Positions 63,864 through 64,000 of a stretch of 64,000 nt of DNA are shown one piece after another. How positions within the stretch are numbered: position 1 is the first letter of the stretch; each line of letters opens with the position of its first letter. Made by a program: the position numbers and the translations under genes. Source of the DNA: Acetivibrio alkalicellulosi (lineage in GTDB: Bacteria; Bacillota; Clostridia; Acetivibrionales; Acetivibrionaceae); assembly GCA_008125075.1 (NCBI GenBank), contig VLTH01000002.1:1843451-1907450 (forward strand). Direction: 5' to 3'. The notes under the pieces were generated by a model that was not told the DNA's origin, searched no databases, and saw only the letters and a program-made list of their open reading frames with translations.

Positions 63864-64000
63864 TCTATTTTAAAGTTAACTGTTAAAACCTTAAAAAAAC
63901 ACTTTCTCTTTTTCTGCTTTTTGCTATGTTTTGATTGGGCATTGTAAATTCTTTTTAACTTTTCACATATATTTCGAATCTGAACCCATGTAAACTAGTT

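Overview
The window is AT-rich and looks like a spore-forming, anaerobic Firmicute of the class Clostridia. It carries an alpha/beta small acid-soluble spore protein, strong GGAGG-type ribosome binding sites with many TTG and GTG starts, a clostridial Tad-type pilus locus, and a pair of dockerin repeats. Dockerins point to a cellulosome-making relative such as Acetivibrio, Ruminiclostridium or Pseudobacteroides; that placement is inference. No rRNA, tRNA or CRISPR array was seen.

Layout. (1) 1-1250: debris, with the tail of an RHS gene and remnants of two unrelated transposases. (2) 1216-11218, minus strand: a very large secreted RHS toxin gene with a signal peptide, dockerin pair, beta-rich domain, YD repeats, a seven-blade RCC1 propeller and a C-terminal toxin, followed by an Imm42-like immunity gene. 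The toxin frame is broken twice: an in-frame TAA between the two dockerin repeats and a frameshift near 9749. (3) 11.4-30.6 kb: housekeeping and envelope genes, including an AI-2E family permease, PRC-barrel protein, DUF1015 protein, cation diffusion facilitator, a MarR/membrane-fusion/RND efflux operon with a clear operator, polyprenyl synthetase, MetA, anti-sigma-like ATPase, B12-radical SAM protein, D,D-carboxypeptidase, FapA-like protein and spore protein. MITE-like inverted repeats are scattered here. (4) 30.6-42.9 kb, minus strand: a divergent Tad (type IVc pilus) locus with a fused TadB-TadC-like platform, TadA/CpaF ATPase, SAF-domain protein, three ParA/P-loop proteins, pilin-like proteins and a prepilin peptidase. 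It is flanked by an FHA protein and a Ser/Thr kinase fused to a ParA-like domain, which suggests phospho-signalling control. (5) 43.2-64 kb, minus strand: a cluster of probable type VII (WXG100/LXG-like) effectors. It contains an RHS toxin with an N-terminal helical targeting domain and a caspase/C80-like C-terminus, plus two paralogous lipase cassettes.

The intact lipase cassette reads WXG100, WXG-like, inactive lipase homologue, lipoprotein, lipase. The lipase proteins carry their catalytic domain at the N-terminus and a helical domain at the C-terminus that resembles the N-terminal domain of the neighbouring RHS toxin. This is a reverse-order LXG layout, as described for the staphylococcal lipase toxin TslA. 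The second cassette has lost both WXG genes by deletion and is followed by a stalk-domain protein and a large secreted protein. One conserved promoter module occurs upstream of the RHS gene and of both WXG genes, so the group is probably co-regulated. This cluster is the best candidate for a little-described system.
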